Shown piece after piece: positions 27,253 to 36,243 of a stretch of DNA of 64,000 bases. The position numbers and the translations under genes are program-made. How positions within the stretch are numbered: the stretch's first letter is position 1; every line of letters begins with the position of its first letter. The notes beneath the pieces are model-generated. The model ran no database searches and was not told the origin of the DNA. It saw only the letters and a program-made list of their open reading frames with translations. This stretch comes from UBA4742 sp963785815 (lineage in GTDB: Bacteria > Actinomycetota > Acidimicrobiia > Acidimicrobiales > Acidimicrobilacustridaceae), in the NCBI GenBank assembly GCA_963785815.1, contig CAWAWN010000003.1, positions 124,001 through 188,000 on the forward strand. The letters run 5' to 3'.

Positions 27253-28230
27253 CTACCGGGGGAGGGGGACGTAGTCCACCGGGATGAGGTTCACCTCCAC
27301 GCGGTCGCTGGGCAGGCCGGCGGTCTGGAGGTCGTCGCGCAGCTCGGTCAGGCTGGGTCGGGGTTCGGGGCCGGTGGCTTCGACCAGGACCCGCCCGTGG
27401 GCGCTGGTCACCGCCACCACCGACCAGTTGGCTTCGTCGGCCCAGCGCTCGGCTACGGCCTGCACGTCGGTCTGGCGCACCGAGGTCTGGTTGAGGCGAT
27501 CCGAGTTGATGTAGAGCGGGATGGCCACCGCCACCAGCAGCAGGCCGATCACGACGACGGCGGTGGCGCGGCGGAAGGTGGGGGTGAGCGACGCGTCGGC
27601 CGCCCGGTTGGCCCGGTAGAGGGCCATCACCACGATCCCGCTGGCCAGGATGGCCACCACGTTGGTGACGAACAGGAGCAGGGCGGCCAGCGACTGGCTC
27701 GGCGCCCGCGATTCGAGGGTGAGGCCGACCACGGCCAGCGGCGGGACCAGGGAGATGGCGATGGCCACCCCGGGCAGGGTGTCGGAGATGTCGGAGCGGG
27801 CCAGGGCCACCGAGCCGACGGCCCCGGTGGCCAGGGCGGCCACCAGGTCCACCACCCGGGGGGTGACCCGTGACGCCACCTGGCTGTTGGTGGCGGCCAC
27901 CACCGGGTAGGGGACGAAGAGGCCGACCACGACGCTGATGAGCACCACCGAGGTGGCGCCGGTGACCACGAGCAGGAGGCTGCGGCGCAGGTTGGTGCCA
28001 TCGCGAAGGACGACGGCGGCCACGATGCCCAGGATGGGGGTCATCAGCGGGGCGACGATCATGGCCCCGATGACGGTGGCGGTGGAGTCGCTGACCACGC
28101 CGGCGGCGGCGATGACGGTGGACAGGACGAGCAGCAGCCAGAAGCGGCTCAGCCGGCGCCTGATCTCGGGACCCTCGAAGAAGAGCTGGTCGCGCATGCG
28201 CGCCAGGTCGTCCTGATCCAGTCCTCTCAT
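27253..28230 (-). CDS. DUF389 family membrane protein
   Basis: 325 residues from ATG 28230, preceded by GGAGGG. The core STATVIGAMIVAPLMTPILG is the DUF389 signature, followed by SLVPPLAVVG and LLLFVTNVVAIL. About six membrane helices, then a soluble C-terminal domain (~70 residues) ending VDYVPLPR. Function in bacteria is not established; transport is suspected. Transcribed in the same direction as the upstream DUF1634/TSUP pair after a ~110-bp gap. Confidence 0.88.
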   Translation of the reverse strand: MRGLDQDDLARMRDQLFFEGPEIRRRLSRFWLLLVLSTVIAAAGVVSDSTATVIGAMIVAPLMTPILGIVAAVVLRDGTNLRRSLLLVVTGATSVVLISVVVGLFVPYPVVAATNSQVASRVTPRVVDLVAALATGAVGSVALARSDISDTLPGVAIAISLVPPLAVVGLTLESRAPSQSLAALLLFVTNVVAILASGIVVMALYRANRAADASLTPTFRRATAVVVIGLLLVAVAIPLYINSDRLNQTSVRQTDVQAVAERWADEANWSVVAVTSAHGRVLVEATGPEPRPSLTELRDDLQTAGLPSDRVEVNLIPVDYVPLPR

Positions 28231-28340
28231 CGGGTCCCTCCTGATCGGGCCGCGCCGATCCGACTGGGCGGCTGGGCTCACCGTGGCACATCGGTCGACC
28301 CGACGGGGTGATCGGGCCGACCGCGGTCGGGAGGCGGGGA

Positions 28341-28709
28341 TCAGCCGTGGCCGATGACGATGGCCACCGCCAACGTGACCATGACCGTCACGGCCACGCC
28401 TACGAAGCGCCAGTCCCGTTCCCGGATCCACAGCACCACCAGGGCCACCACCCGGAAGGCGGGGGTGGCGGCCAGCACCAGCACGCCCAGGGCCATGAGG
28501 AGGTCGCCGAACGAGTCGGCGGCGCCGAGGTGGAACAGCCGCACGGCATCGGCCCGGTGCACACCGGAGACGAGCTTGACGGCCAGGCCGGCCACCATGA
28601 GAGCCACGGCCGCGGCCAGCCCGATCCGCAGTTGGGTCTGGACGATGCGCTGCACGCGGTGCATCTCGTTCTGCTGGGCTTGCGACATGTCCAGCGGGTC
28701 ACCGTCCAA
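28341..28709 (-). CDS. DUF1634 membrane protein, partner of TSUP exporter
   Basis: 122 residues from TTG 28709, or 115 from ATG 28688. Three membrane helices (AAAVALMVAGLAVKLV, GDLLMALGVLVLAATPAFRVVALVVL, FVGVAVTVMVTLAVAIVI). DUF1634 proteins are commonly encoded beside TauE/SafE-type permeases, as here: the frame overlaps the end of the TSUP gene by 11 bases when the TTG is used. Probably an accessory subunit. Confidence 0.82.
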   Translation of the reverse strand: MDGDPLDMSQAQQNEMHRVQRIVQTQLRIGLAAAVALMVAGLAVKLVSGVHRADAVRLFHLGAADSFGDLLMALGVLVLAATPAFRVVALVVLWIRERDWRFVGVAVTVMVTLAVAIVIGHG

Positions 28710-29592
28710 GGTTCACCCCCGCCGCCTTGAGAGCCATCTGGACAGCCACCAGCACCAGGACCCCGATCAGGATCCAGCGCAGCGTCCGCGGGGACACCCT
28801 CGATGAGGTGGCCGCGCCGGCGCTGGCGCCCACGACCACGCCCACCGCCACCGGCGCGGCGGCGAAGGGGTGCACGTAGCCCCGGGCGAAGTACACGAAG
28901 AGGCTGGCGATGGCGGTGACGCCGATCATGAAGTTGGAGGTGGCGGCGGCCACCTTGATCGGGACCTTCATGCCTTCGGTCATGGCCGGGACCTTGAGGA
29001 ACCCGCCGCCGACCCCGAGCAGGCCGGAGACCACCCCGGCCAGCAGCGACACGCCGGCGCCGATGCCCAGCCGGCACGGTCGGTAACGGACGAGGGCGCC
29101 CTGGTGCTCGTCGTAGAAGGCCCCGGCCAGGGTCCCCGGCTCCTCCCATCCGACCGGTTCGGCGGTGGAGTCCGTGGCGGCGTCGGCATGGTCGAAGGCC
29201 GTCTGCTCGAGGTCGTGCTCGGAGCGGCCGCGGGCCACGGTCACCGCCGTGACGATCATCAGCACCGCGAACAGGCCGGCCAAGAGCGACGGGGAGATGA
29301 GCACCGCGACCAGACCGCCGGTGATGCCCCCGATGGTGGTGGCGACCTCGAGGGTCATGCCCAGGCGCATGTTGGCCGTGCCCCGACCCACATAGGCGCT
29401 GCCTGCTGCGGTGGACGTGGCCACCACCGCCACGAGCGAGGTGGCCACCGCCACCCGGATGTCGAAGCCGAAGGCCAGCACCAGGATGGGGACGATGACG
29501 ATGCCACCGCCGATGCCCACCACCGCGCCCAGCCATCCGGCCAGGACCCCCACCACCACCAGCAGCATGGCGCTGGTGGTGGAGAGGGTCAT
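28699..29592 (-). CDS. TSUP (TauE/SafE) family permease
   Basis: 297 residues with about eight helices in two inverted halves, each opened by the TSUP Gly motif: GVLAGWLGAVVGIGGGIVIVP at residue ~15 and GVVSGLLGVGGGFLKVPAM at ~195. A central cytoplasmic loop (~130-175) is acidic. These permeases export sulfite, sulfoacetate or related organosulfur anions. The substrate is not defined by context. Forms an operon with DUF1634. Confidence 0.88.
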   Translation of the reverse strand: MTLSTTSAMLLVVVGVLAGWLGAVVGIGGGIVIVPILVLAFGFDIRVAVATSLVAVVATSTAAGSAYVGRGTANMRLGMTLEVATTIGGITGGLVAVLISPSLLAGLFAVLMIVTAVTVARGRSEHDLEQTAFDHADAATDSTAEPVGWEEPGTLAGAFYDEHQGALVRYRPCRLGIGAGVSLLAGVVSGLLGVGGGFLKVPAMTEGMKVPIKVAAATSNFMIGVTAIASLFVYFARGYVHPFAAAPVAVGVVVGASAGAATSSRVSPRTLRWILIGVLVLVAVQMALKAAGVNLGR

Positions 29593-29657
29593 CGGCCCGA
29601 CCCTACGGAACCGCGGGAGGGGTGGCCAGCTGAGCCCGGGTCAGCGATGCGAGCGGG

Positions 29658-29951
29658 TCACTCGTAGACGGAACCGCCCAGGCCACCCGGGTTGGTGCCG
29701 CAGATGATGCCGCACACCCCGTTGTCTGCGCCCAGCCCGCCTGGTGCGGGCGAGAAGGCCGGCCCCAGTCGGCGCAGCATGGCCGGTGAGGCTGAGGGGG
29801 CGCTGACCTGGAAGGCGCCCAACGCGAACCCAGACACCTCGTCGGCCTCGACGCCGGCGTTGGCCAGTCCCTCGTCGATGGCGATGCGCAACTTCTTGAG
29901 GTAGGCGATCACCTCGTCGTCGCTCCAGTACTGCTGGTCTTGGTCAGCCAT
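29658..29951 (-). CDS. Putative RiPP precursor peptide
   Basis: 97 residues encoded directly behind, and overlapping by 8 nt, the radical SAM/SPASM gene. The N-terminal part (YWSDDEVIAYLKKLRIAIDEGL) is a helical, acidic leader-like region. The C-terminal ~28 residues are Gly-rich with a CGIIC pair (Cys80 and Cys84), then NPGGLGGSVYE, a plausible core. Size, order and composition fit a substrate of the maturase. I do not recognise it as a member of a named precursor family. No protease or exporter is adjacent. Confidence 0.7.
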   Translation of the reverse strand: MADQDQQYWSDDEVIAYLKKLRIAIDEGLANAGVEADEVSGFALGAFQVSAPSASPAMLRRLGPAFSPAPGGLGADNGVCGIICGTNPGGLGGSVYE

Positions 29952-31554
29952 GGTCTGCTCCTGTGGTGGATGGAAGGGTGGGGACGGATCGATCGGAACC
30001 GCCGGCCAGGTGGGGCCGGGGGTGCCGGCGGGGCGGCCCGAGGCGGACCGGCGTCGCCGCCCGGTCGCGGTCGGCTCGGTGGTCGGCGGCCACCGGGGCG
30101 TTGTCGTCGGCGGGGGACGGGCCAGCCAGCAGCCCGGCCAGGGCCACCGCGGGATCGGGGCGGGCGCGGACGGCCCCGTCGTCGACCGGGCCCTGCTGGC
30201 GGCCCAGCTCGAGGAGCAAGCGGGTGGGCAGGTTCCACTTGAAGCTGGGGCAGGCCGAGTCTCCCTCCCGCCACGACTTGGGGCAGCTGCCACCGCACAC
30301 GGGCAGGAGCGGACATTTCCGGCAGGGCACCTCGCCCTCGTGGATGCGCCGGTTGAAGTCGCCCAGCAGGTTGTGGCGCCGGGGATCGGTGCCGTGGGCC
30401 AGGTCGCCGATGGCGTAGCGGTTGGGCGAGCCGTAGCTGGGCACGTAGGACACCTCGGTGCAGCTGAAGATGTCGCCGTGGGCATCGACCAGCTCGGCGG
30501 TGGGCATCGTGGCCATGCACACGATCGGCTTCACGGTGGGCAGCGTGCTGGGGGTGAACCCCAGGCGCAGCAGCCGCGCCATCCACCCGGCCTCGGCCCG
30601 GGCGAAGGTGGCCCGGTCGAGCGACAGCCGCTCGGCGCCGTTGCCCCACGAGTGGATGGGCGCGAAGTACACGCGGTCGACGCCCTGTTGGAGGCCGAGG
30701 GCGTCGAGCAGGTCGATGAAGTCGGGCACGTCGGGGGCGCTGGCGGCGGTGACGTTGCAGCGGAGGCTGATGGCGAACCTGGGTCGGGTGGCAGCCACAT
30801 CCACCACGTTGCGCAGGATCCGCCCGAAGCTGGGGCGGCCGCTCTTGTAGGGGCGCTGGCGGTCGTGCCAGGGGGCGGGCCCGTCGATGGTCACCTCCAC
30901 CAGCGACACCCGCAGCGCCTCCAGCCGGGCGGCCACCTCGGGGGTGAGACGCAGCCCGTTGGTCACCACCGCGGCGTCGAAGGCGCAGCCGTGCGCCGTG
31001 GCCGCCTCGACCAGGCGGGGGGTCATGGCCTCGATGACGTCCAGGCCGAGCAGGGGCTCGGCCCCGAACCAGCCCATCGACAGGAGGCGGTAGCGACCGG
31101 TGCGCAGCTTTTCCTCGGCCCGCTCGATCACAGCTTGCTGGTGCTCGCTGCACAGCTTGGCGCTGGTGTGGTGCTGGCCGCAGTAGACGCAGTCGAGCTG
31201 GCAGGCGGCGGTGGGTTGCACCACCAGCTTCAACACGTCGGAGGTGTCGATGGCGCGGTTGCTGCGCCCGAGCACCACCTCGAGCTCGTCGCCGTCGTCG
31301 ACCAGCAGCTCGATCTCGGCCAGCTCGGCCACCATCTCGGGCGAGAGCGGGGCCAGGTCGCCGTCGACCAGCCGGTCCCACAGCTCGGCGGCGATGCGTA
31401 CAACCTCGCCGGTTCGGGTGGCCATCACGACCCGGACCCGCAGCCCCTCCACCACCGCGATCGGGGAGCACACGTGATAGCGCGAGAGCCGAAGGGAGGA
31501 CCCCTCGGACGTCGAGCCGGTGGTGGTCGCCGTCGTCAGGTCGGTGACTGCCAT
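29944..31554 (-). CDS. Radical SAM/SPASM peptide maturase
   Basis: 536 residues from ATG 31554. The first ~105 residues begin LRLSRYHVCSPIAVVEG, the N-terminal domain typical of peptide-modifying SPASM enzymes. CQLDCVYC supplies the CX3CX2C cluster (Cys118, 122, 125) for [4Fe-4S]/SAM. A SPASM region near residues 380-450 has FSCTEV, CRKCPLLPVCGGSCP and ACPSF for auxiliary clusters. The final ~80 residues are disordered. The stop overlaps the precursor start, so the enzyme gene comes first in the operon. Expected chemistry is thioether or C-C crosslinking; which one is not readable. Confidence 0.85.
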   Translation of the reverse strand: MAVTDLTTATTTGSTSEGSSLRLSRYHVCSPIAVVEGLRVRVVMATRTGEVVRIAAELWDRLVDGDLAPLSPEMVAELAEIELLVDDGDELEVVLGRSNRAIDTSDVLKLVVQPTAACQLDCVYCGQHHTSAKLCSEHQQAVIERAEEKLRTGRYRLLSMGWFGAEPLLGLDVIEAMTPRLVEAATAHGCAFDAAVVTNGLRLTPEVAARLEALRVSLVEVTIDGPAPWHDRQRPYKSGRPSFGRILRNVVDVAATRPRFAISLRCNVTAASAPDVPDFIDLLDALGLQQGVDRVYFAPIHSWGNGAERLSLDRATFARAEAGWMARLLRLGFTPSTLPTVKPIVCMATMPTAELVDAHGDIFSCTEVSYVPSYGSPNRYAIGDLAHGTDPRRHNLLGDFNRRIHEGEVPCRKCPLLPVCGGSCPKSWREGDSACPSFKWNLPTRLLLELGRQQGPVDDGAVRARPDPAVALAGLLAGPSPADDNAPVAADHRADRDRAATPVRLGPPRRHPRPHLAGGSDRSVPTLPSTTGADHG

Positions 31555-31655
31555 GGGGATCGCTGCTCCTCTCGTCGCCGACCTCCCGCCGAGGGACGTG
31601 CCGTCCGCCGGAGCTGGGTGGGCGCTGAGGTCTCGACGGCCCCGGGGCGTCAGGG

Positions 31656-32174
31656 TTACAGCCCGAGCGTCGGTGGCGGATCGGAGGAGGAGAGTGCCTC
31701 TGAGGCGTCGTGGTGGCGGACGACCAGCACGGGACAGGGCGCCTTGTGCACGACGTGATCGCTCACCGACCCCGTGAACAGGCGCCGGAGGACGCCCTTG
31801 CCGCCGGCACCGATGACGAGCAGGTCGGGGTGGTGCTGCTCGGCGTGGTGGATCAGGGCGAGGCCCGCTTCTTCGTCGGAGGGGATCAGCAGGACCTCGA
31901 CGTGGTCGCCCAGGGCCGCGGCGGTCCGCTCGAGGGCGGCCTGGGTCCGCTCCAGGGCCTCCTGCCCGGCGGACAGGTGCTCGGCGTAGTCCCGGTCGGC
32001 CTGCTCGGGGGTCAGGAGCGGGCCCTCGAAGCCGCCGGCGTCCTGCTCGGGGTCTTCGCGGTCGACCACGACGGTGACCAGGGTGATCCGGGCGTCGGGG
32101 CGCAGCAGGCCGATGGCCTGGCGGGCCGCGTCGATGGCGGCGTCGGTGCCGTCGGTGGCCACCATCACCTGCAT
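31656..32174 (-). CDS. Universal stress protein (UspA family)
   Basis: 172 residues from ATG 32174 with GGAGG upstream. MQVMVATDGTDAAIDAA opens the fold and GAGGKGVLRRLFTGSVSDHVV matches the ATP-binding G-2x-G-9x-G(S/T) motif, followed by APCPVLVV. An acidic insert (REDPEQDAGGFEGP) lies after beta-2 and a ~15-residue Ser-rich tail follows the domain. Cytoplasmic stress protein. Divergent from the BNR gene; upstream of the RiPP locus on the same strand but ~100 bp away, so cotranscription is uncertain. Confidence 0.88.
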   Translation of the reverse strand: MQVMVATDGTDAAIDAARQAIGLLRPDARITLVTVVVDREDPEQDAGGFEGPLLTPEQADRDYAEHLSAGQEALERTQAALERTAAALGDHVEVLLIPSDEEAGLALIHHAEQHHPDLLVIGAGGKGVLRRLFTGSVSDHVVHKAPCPVLVVRHHDASEALSSSDPPPTLGL

Positions 32175-32273
32175 GACGATCCTCCAGGTTCGAGGTGCGG
32201 AGCCGATCGGGATCCCGCGTGACCCATGATGGGTCGGACCGGGTAAGACTGGCGGACGAGTGAGGAGGATGCC

Positions 32274-33389
32274 ATGACTGGGGTGCGTGTGCTGGTGGGG
32301 ACGCAGAAGGGGGCGTTCCTGTTGACCTCGGACGGTCGACGCGCCGACTGGGAGGTGAGCGGACCGCTCTTCGGCGGGTGGGAGGTGTACCACCTGGTCG
32401 GGGCACCGAGCGACCCGGATCGCCTGTACGCGTCGCAGTCGACGGGCTGGTTCGGCCAGATCATCCAGCGATCCGATGACGGCGGTACCTCGTGGCGGCC
32501 GGTGGGGAACCAGTTCACCTACGACGGGGAGGCGGGGACCCACCAGTGGTACGACGGGACGCCCCATCCGTGGGAGTTCGCCCGGGTGTGGCACCTGGAG
32601 CCGTCGCAGGACGATCCCGACCTGGTGTACGCCGGGGTGGAGGACGCGGCCCTGTTCCGCTCGACCGACGGGGCCGAGCACTGGGAGGAGCTGCCCGGTC
32701 TGCGCACGCAGGACTCGGGACCGGGGTGGCAGCCAGGTGCGGGCGGGATGTGCACCCACACGGTGCTGATCGACCCGACCGACGCGGACCGGATGCACGT
32801 GGCCATCTCGGCGGCCGGGGTGTTCCGCAGCGACGACGGAGGCAGGACGTGGCGGCCGGCTAACCACGGGCTGCACTCGGAGGGGATCCCGGACGAGGAC
32901 GCCGAGGTCGGCCATTGCGTGCACCGGATCACCCGGCATCCGGAGCGGCCCGACACCCTGTTCATGCAGAAGCACTGGGACGTGATGCGCAGCGACGACG
33001 CCGGGGACTCGTGGCGGGAGATCAGCGGGAACCTGCCCAGCGACTTCGGGTTCCCGATCGCCGTGCACGCCCACGAGCCCGACACCGTCTACGTCGTGCC
33101 CATCACCAGCGACTCGGAGCACTACCCGCCTGAGGGGAAGCTGCGGGTGTACCGCAGCCGCACCGGGGGCGACGAGTGGGAGGCGCTGACGCGGGGGTTG
33201 CCGCAGGCCGACTGCTACGTGAACGTGCTGCGCGACGCCATGGCGGTCGACACGCTGGATCCGTGCGGCCTCTACTTCGGCACCACTGGTGGCCAGGTGT
33301 ACGGCTCGGCCGACGGGGGTGACTCGTGGTCGACCATCGTGCGCGACCTGCCCCGGGTGTTGTCGGTCGAGGTGCAGGCGCTGCCGTGA
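32274..33389 (+). CDS. BNR/sialidase-like beta-propeller protein
   Basis: 371 residues with repeated Asp-box motifs: SDDGGTSWRPV, STDGAEHWEEL, SDDGGRTWRPA, SDDAGDSWREI, and SADGGDSWSTI. That is a glycosidase-like propeller, yet there is no signal peptide and no sialidase catalytic Arg/Glu set that I can identify. A role as photosystem-assembly-like or scaffold protein cannot be excluded. The stop overlaps the MoaD/ThiS start by four bases (GTGA), so the pair is translationally coupled, an arrangement seen repeatedly in Actinobacteria as far as I recall. Confidence 0.8.
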   Translation: MTGVRVLVGTQKGAFLLTSDGRRADWEVSGPLFGGWEVYHLVGAPSDPDRLYASQSTGWFGQIIQRSDDGGTSWRPVGNQFTYDGEAGTHQWYDGTPHPWEFARVWHLEPSQDDPDLVYAGVEDAALFRSTDGAEHWEELPGLRTQDSGPGWQPGAGGMCTHTVLIDPTDADRMHVAISAAGVFRSDDGGRTWRPANHGLHSEGIPDEDAEVGHCVHRITRHPERPDTLFMQKHWDVMRSDDAGDSWREISGNLPSDFGFPIAVHAHEPDTVYVVPITSDSEHYPPEGKLRVYRSRTGGDEWEALTRGLPQADCYVNVLRDAMAVDTLDPCGLYFGTTGGQVYGSADGGDSWSTIVRDLPRVLSVEVQALP

Positions 33390-33682
33390 TCCGGGTCCGG
33401 CTGCCCGAACACCTGAGCACGCTGGCGGGGGTGGGCCGGGAGGTCGAGCTGGCGGTCGAGGCCCCGGTGACGCAGTCCCGGGTGATCGATGCGCTGGAGG
33501 CGGCCTACCCCATGCTGGGCGGGACGGTGCGCGACCCAGGGACGGGGCGACGGCGGCCCTTCATCCGGTTCTTCGCCTGCGAGGAGGACCTCTCGTTCGA
33601 GTTGCCCGACGAGCCGCTGCCGGAGGCGGTGGCGAACGGGGACGCGGCCCTTCACGTGGTGGGGGCCATGGCGGGCGGCTGA
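33386..33682 (+). CDS. MoaD/ThiS family ubiquitin-like sulfur carrier
   Basis: 98 residues from GTG 33386. Beta-grasp pattern IRVRLPEHLSTLAGVGREVEL, a long helix VIDALEAAYPMLGG, and the final ALHVVGAMAGG with the C-terminal Gly-Gly needed for adenylation and thiocarboxylation. Insert GTGRRRPFIRFFACEED is longer than in canonical MoaD. Translationally coupled to the beta-propeller gene. It could serve MoaE (14441) but the coupling suggests a dedicated role with the propeller protein. Confidence 0.82.
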   Translation: MIRVRLPEHLSTLAGVGREVELAVEAPVTQSRVIDALEAAYPMLGGTVRDPGTGRRRPFIRFFACEEDLSFELPDEPLPEAVANGDAALHVVGAMAGG

Positions 33683-33734
33683 GCCGTGGCCGGGTTGGTG
33701 GCGCGGGGGACGGCTGCTAACGTGCTGCCCACGC

Positions 33735-33874
<140 letters not shown>

Positions 33875-34036
33875 AACGGGTTTTCTAACGGGTTCCGTGA
33901 CGACGGTTGTAGTGGCAGGGGTGCTGACCAGTGCCGCGGGCTTTCCCGGTCGGCACGGCAACGTTCGACGGGCGCGTGGGCAAGCTGACGAGCCCGGATG
34001 CGACGCTGTCCTGCGCAGCTTCGTCGTCGAAGCGAT

Positions 34037-34052
34037 ATAGCATGTACGCTAT
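34037..34052. promoter_or_regulatory. Operator-like palindrome at the toxin-antitoxin start
   Basis: ATAGCATGTACGCTAT is a perfect inverted repeat (ATAGC ATGTAC GCTAT) overlapping the toxin start codon(s) and TATAGC/TACGCT -10-like hexamers. Expected binding site for the Xre antitoxin encoded two genes on. Confidence 0.55.
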
Positions 34053-34398
34053 GTCATGGGGCGAGGTCGAGCTCGAGCCGGAGGTTCGGGATTGGTACCT
34101 CGTCCTCGACGAAGCCAACCAGGCGCGGGTCCAGTTCAACGTCGACCGCCTCGCCGAGATGGGACCATTGCTCGACGAGCCATTCACCAAGCAGCTCGAC
34201 GGCAAGCTCCGGGAGCTGCGCTTCTACCTCGACAGCCGGCCGACGCGGATCACCTATTGGATCGCCACAGGTCGGCGCATCATCCTGCTCACCGTGTTCG
34301 TGAAGACACAGCGTCGTGAGCGGCAAGAGATCGAAAGGGCGAGGCGGGCCTACGAACGGTGCCGGGCGGAAGGGCACACTGCGAAGGAGGACGACTGA
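34051..34398 (+). CDS. RelE/HigB-type toxin (phage Gp49-like)
   Basis: 115 residues from ATG 34051 (ATG 34042 is possible). Sequence order LDEPFTKQLDGKLRELRFYLDSRPTRITYWIATGRRIILLTVFVKTQRRERQEIERA is the Gp49/HigB pattern: the conserved KxLxxGLxELR-type motif, a YW strand and a hydrophobic LLTVFVKK-like strand followed by a basic helix. The family cleaves ribosome-bound mRNA. Its stop overlaps the antitoxin start (ATGA), with toxin first as in higBA. Confidence 0.88.
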   Translation: MSWGEVELEPEVRDWYLVLDEANQARVQFNVDRLAEMGPLLDEPFTKQLDGKLRELRFYLDSRPTRITYWIATGRRIILLTVFVKTQRRERQEIERARRAYERCRAEGHTAKEDD

Positions 34399-34760
34399 TG
34401 GGAACCGACTACAAGCGGACTGCCTGGGCCGAGCTGAAGGCGGGGACGCCTCGCACTCGTGTGGGCGACGCGGCCTACGACGATGAGGCACGCATCGCCG
34501 CGTTCCGCGAACTGGCCCATCGCCTGCGGACCGACGCCGGTCTGACCCAGTCGGAGTTGGCCGAACGGATGGGCACGACGCAGTCGGCGATCGCCCGAAT
34601 GGAGGGTGGCGGCAGTCGCCCCTCGTTCGAGACCCTGGAGAAGCTTGCCGCAGCCGTTGGTGCGGACCTCGTCGTGGGGGTTGGCGAGAACCTGTCGGCC
34701 AATCGCTCCATCGCCAAGCTCGAACGTGATGGCCACGCCGTCGTTCGGCGGGCCAGCTGA
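34398..34760 (+). CDS. Xre-family antitoxin (HigA-like)
   Basis: 120 residues. Helix-turn-helix at about residues 45-95 (GLTQSELAERMGTTQSAIARMEGGGSRPSFETLEKLAAAVG). An N-terminal extension of ~35 residues precedes it and a ~20-residue basic tail follows. It neutralises the toxin encoded upstream and probably represses the pair through the palindrome at 34037. Confidence 0.88.
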   Translation: MGTDYKRTAWAELKAGTPRTRVGDAAYDDEARIAAFRELAHRLRTDAGLTQSELAERMGTTQSAIARMEGGGSRPSFETLEKLAAAVGADLVVGVGENLSANRSIAKLERDGHAVVRRAS

Positions 34761-34773
34761 GCTCGTTCGAGTG

Positions 34774-36171
34774 ATGGCCGGGAGCGGCGCAGGCGATGAG
34801 ATGCCGATCGAAGCCGTGCTCGTCGGGCTCGACCAGGCGATGCTCCGGATCTTGTTGGTGAAGGCGGCGGAGGGCCACGAAGATGTGATGCGGGCGGTGC
34901 GGCTGGCCGCGGCGGGCGACGACGAGCGGCTGGCGATGCTGCGAGCCGCGGTCGACGAGGGTCTGCGGACCCGCCGGCACCTCGACTACTGGGGTTCCTC
35001 GGCCTGGGCCGAGGAGGCGGCTCCGGTGGTGGACGCCCTGGCCGACGAGGTGGCCGATGACCCGTCGCCCGAGCTGGTGCTCCTGTTGCAGCGAGCGGCC
35101 GGCCACCTGGTGAAGGTGATCCTGCGGGCCGACGACTCGAACGGACTGATCGGCGATCTGGCTTACCAGGTGCTCGAGCTGCACCGGCGAGGCCTGTGCC
35201 GCCACCGGGGTGGCTGATCCTCCGACGTTGGCCAAGTGGATGGTCCGGTTCTCGTTCGAGGACCAGGACTTCTTCCAGCTCGACCCGGTCGCCTACCTCG
35301 ACGCGCTGGGCGACGAGGGCCTGGCCGTGTACCGGCGCGAGGTGGCCAAGCGCAGCGGGCCGGACCACGCACGTGCTGATCGGCCGGAGGTGCTGCAGGA
35401 CCTCTACGGCGAGTTCCCCAACTTTGCGGCGCGCTACGCGGCCGAACGGCTGGCCATCATCGACCGCGACATCGACCGGCTGGTGGAGCTGCTCGGCGGC
35501 GATCTGACCAATCCCTTCCAGTTCGAGCGGGTGGCTGGAGCGATGATCGAGCTCGAACTGGTCGACGACGCCTTGGCCTGGGCGCGTCGAGGCATCGCCG
35601 AGACCAACGGGTGGCAGGTGGTGAAGCTCTACGACCTTGCCGCCGGCCTGGTCGGGGCGACGGGCGACCTCGATGGGGTCGTCGACCTGCGTCGCCACCA
35701 CCACGAGCGCGCCCCCAGCTCGAGCACCTATGCCCAGCTGCAGGCAGCGGCGCGGGGCAACGGGACCTGGGATGACGAGCTGACCGCGGCCCGGGCGCGC
35801 CTAGCCGAGCGCGATCCAGCTGGCCTCGTCGACGCGCTCCTGGCCGACGACGAACCTGACCAGGCATGGGGGGTGGCCACCGGCCTCGAACAGGACCTGG
35901 GCGCATCACGGTGGCTCCGACTGGCCCAGGCCCGGGAACCAACCGCCCCAGCGGACGCCATGGCGATTTACCTGCGCTTGGCCGACGAGTTGCTCCAGCA
36001 CGCGGACAGGCGGCCTACCGGGACGCCATCCGCCACCTGAAGGCGGCGCGCCGGGCGGCCGCGGCCGCCGATCGCCTGGTCGAGTTCGACACGCACCTCC
36101 TCGATGTGAGGGAGCGGAACCGACGCCGCCCGACCTTCATGGCCATGCTCGACAAGGCCAACCTGGGCTGA
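34774..36171 (+). pseudogene. C-terminal part of an actinobacterial SWIM zinc-finger-family protein, frameshifted twice
   Basis: Three in-order segments in different frames read as one helical-repeat protein: MPIEAVLVGLDQAMLRIL to ADDSNGLIGDLAYQVLELH, then PPTLAKWMVRFSFEDQDFF to YLRLADELLQHADR, then AYRDAIRHLKAARRAAAAAD to the TGA at 36171. Breaks lie near 35204 and 36011; the second is explained by one missing G in AGGCGG. The N-terminal SWIM zinc finger expected for the family is absent. My family assignment rests on remembered resemblance of the C-terminal region. Truncated and broken, so probably inactive unless the indels are errors. Confidence 0.5.
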
Positions 36172-36243
36172 CGGTGCTGTGCTGACGAGGTTGCCTGGGA
36201 ATGCAACACGCAACACCAGCTCAGTCGGCGGATTCATCCGCGC

